Source: Gordionus sp. m RMFG-2023 (Eukaryota > Nematomorpha > Gordioida > Chordodea > Parachordodidae). Taken from it: 64,000 nucleotides of DNA. Location: positions 47,841,561 through 47,905,560 of the forward strand of contig NC_088775.1 in the NCBI RefSeq assembly GCF_954871325.1, in the 5' to 3' direction. The position numbers and the translations under genes are program-made. This document shows positions 62,051-64,000 of this stretch, one piece after another. The first letter of the stretch is position 1. Every line of letters starts with the position of its first letter. The notes under the pieces were generated by a model. It searched no databases. It saw nothing but the letters and a program-made list of their open reading frames with translations, and was not told the origin of the DNA.

Positions 62051-63005
62051 TTATTTATCTTTGTTTTTACTATTAAGTAAATCATTTAATGTATCATGAC
62101 AATCTATCGATTCGGGAATTAAATAGTTATGATACTCATTATTTAAAAAATATTCTCCTTTTCCTGAGAAGGATCTTTCAAATTCTTTTTCTTGTAACAT
62201 TGTTATATCTTTAATTTTTTCGATTAATTCTTTTAAAGGACGTTATTTCCAGTTTATATATGATTTTAAAACGTGATTCATAGATTCACAGTTGTTATTT
62301 GTCCATAAACAATTTATTATTTTATTTTTTAGGGGAATGTAAACATGTTCATAAATTACTTTTTGAAATTTATTTTTTATATATGTAAAAAATATATTTA
62401 AATTTTGATTATTACAATAATTATATAAATCATTTAATTTTTCATTATATATTTGATCGTCTCGAGAAAATACAAGCCCATTAAAAGAAAAAATATCCTG
62501 TATAATTTTTTTAGACATAACAGCATTTACACCATGTTTTTCCGACAAATATTTTCTTATATTGTCTTTTAAATGACGCGTGCATATTAAATGAGTATTA
62601 AATTTAAATATTTCCCGAATCGGGTTTACTATAGCCTTTTCTTGGTCACTACCAAATATGATATTTTTAATATTAATTTTATTTTTTAAAAATACAGAAT
62701 GTAAATGAGAGTATGATATGTGGTCATATCAGAATCCCTATGCAAATATATTGGTCCTAAAAATATTGGGGATTCGTCTGTTTTATATCTATTAATTGCT
62801 ATATGTTTAAATACTATAGCAGTAAGATATAGATCACCCAAATTAAATGTTTTATCAACCCCTAATATACAGAAGTTAGTTTGGTTTGACAAAAACTTTA
62901 TAGTTTTAATAATAAAATGAGTATAGCACGATGGTGTTTTGTCTTTGATATGAATGATTGATTGGATAAATGGCGAAATATGTAAATCATTAGTAATGTG
63001 TAATA
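62051..63005 (-). pseudogene. MULE (Mutator-like) transposase remnant
   Basis: Minus-strand reading, N to C: THFIIKTIKFLSNQTNFCIL then GVDKTFNLGDLYLTAIVFKH (first catalytic Asp, near 62855), FLGPIYLHRDSDMTTYH; after a frame slip near 62700, IIFGSDQEKAIVNPI (second Asp, near 62650) and CTRHLKDNIRKYL; then NNNCESMNHVLKSYINWK (Glu, near 62270). An in-frame stop at about 62240 precedes RPLKELIEKIKDITMLQEKE and GKGEYFLNN, ending at the stop 62051. The D-D-E spacing, C-x-x-H and the WxxxPLxELI-like tail fit animal MULE transposases. The N-terminal zinc-finger region is missing: the frame runs into the tandem array at about 63010. Confidence 0.85.
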
Positions 63006-63018
63006 TTTTAATTTTTTT

Positions 63019-64000
63019 TTAGATTTCTAATGATTAATGGGAATATGTTAATCTCTTTTCCTACTAGGAACTCCATTAATAAAATTTTTATCGTTAAGAT
63101 AAATGCTTATTATTCCTATAAATATCAGATTTACTCATATTTTAATTTTTTTTTTAGATTTCTAATGATTAATGGGAATATGCTGATCTCTTCTCCTACT
63201 AGGAACTCCATTTTCAATAAAATTTTTATCGTAGAGATTTATACTTATTATTCCTATAAATATCAGATTTACTCATATTTTAATTTTTTTCTAGATTTCA
63301 AATGATTAATGGGAGTATGTTGATCTCTTTTCCTACTAGGAACTCCAAATAAAATTCTTATCGTTGAGATAAATACTTATTATTCCTATAAATATCAGAC
63401 TTACTCATAATTTTTTTTTTAGATTTCTAATGATTAATGGCAATATGTTAATCTCTTTCCTACTAGGAACTCTATTAATAAAATTTTTATCGTAGAGATT
63501 TATACTTATTATTCCTATAAATATCAGATTTACTCATATTTAATTTTTTTTAGATTTCTAATGATTAATGGGAATATGTTAATCTTTTCCTACTAGGAAA
63601 CCCATTAATAAAATTTTTATCGTAAAGATAAATACTTATTATTCCTATAAATATCAGATTTATTCATATTTTATATTCTTTTTAGATTTCTATGATCAAT
63701 GGGTTTTTTTTTTTTTTTTTTTTTTTTTAGGAACCTTATTAATAAAATTTTATCAGAGAGATTTATACTTATTATTCCTATAAATATCAGATTTACTCAT
63801 ATTTTAATTTTTCTAGATTTCAAATGATTAATGGAATATGTTAATCTCTTTTCCTACTAGGAAACTCCAAATAAAATTTTTATCGTTGAGATAAATAATT
63901 TGCCATTCCTATAAATATCAAGACCATATATAATTTTTTTTGATTTCTAATGATTAATTGAGAATATGTTAATTCCTTTCCTACTAGGGAATCCATTAAT
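63019..64000. repeat. Tandem array of about 130-base units with higher-order pattern
   Basis: Units begin agatttctaatgattaatgg near 63021, 63156, 63293, 63421, 63552, 63684, 63815 and 63941, and carry cctactaggaactcc and attcctataaatatcag. Odd units read gagataaat after atcgtt/atcgta, and even units read gagatttat. Units 3 and 7 share tttcaaatg and ctccaaataaaa. The array runs past the window end. Unit 6 has 25 T in place of the usual internal segment (63704-63728). Confidence 0.93.

Noticed and set aside
63030-63305. 91-codon plus-strand frame with internal repetition
   Set aside because: It simply reads through two satellite units; the other units break the frame.
63019-64000. CRISPR-like array
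   Set aside because: The units are about 130 bases and similar throughout, with no short repeats separated by unique spacers; the sequence is animal nuclear DNA.

Overview
This is an AT-rich animal nuclear sequence. The only recognisable host gene is a retinoid X receptor (RXR/ultraspiracle, nuclear receptor class NR2B) on the minus strand. RXRs occur only in animals. The finger sequence (reading TYACRE where vertebrates have TYTCRD) leans towards an arthropod-like or other protostome source, but the species cannot be fixed from this window.

RXR region (1-14.3 kb, minus strand). A long, visibly GC-richer exon (12390-14287) encodes a very large N-terminal A/B region and the first half of zinc finger 1. 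A 12,068-base intron (322-12389) follows, then a 158-base exon (164-321) that completes the DNA-binding domain. Bases 1-163 begin the next intron; the hinge and ligand-binding domain lie outside the window. The intron is filled with hAT-type DNA transposons and MITEs, many with exact 8-base target duplications and several inserted inside each other.

Upstream region (14.3-49.7 kb). No host gene is recognisable. It holds a Harbinger-like element with an internal tandem array, two long-arm foldback elements of one family, two internally deleted hAT elements with transposase remnants (20.8-21.9 and 24.7-25.9 kb), a scattered small MITE family with GTGTTGTTAAA tips, several families carrying TATCGGATCGG-type ends, and a nested stack at 40.2-44.7 kb. 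The gaps are AT-rich and featureless apart from poly-C/poly-G scars of old transposon ends.

Region 49.7-58.2 kb. A ZMYM1/DUF4371-like hAT transposon (8-base duplication ggtgtagc, transposase on the minus strand) is split by a whole-looking Ty3/Gypsy LTR retrotransposon (50540-56618) with its own 5-base duplication, two 189-base LTRs, a primer-binding site, a polypurine tract and one long gag-pol frame.

Region 58.2-64 kb. After transposon fragments come a GAAAT microsatellite, two minisatellites, a decayed MULE (Mutator-like) transposase with recognisable DDE motifs, and, directly against it, an array of about 130-base tandem units with an alternating, four-unit higher-order pattern that runs off the window.

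The window is therefore one regulatory gene whose intron and 5' flank have been expanded by successive DNA-transposon waves. No new multi-gene system was found. The main points of interest are the nested insertion record, the higher-order tandem array beside the MULE, the long RXR N-terminus and an unexplained leader frame in the LTR element.
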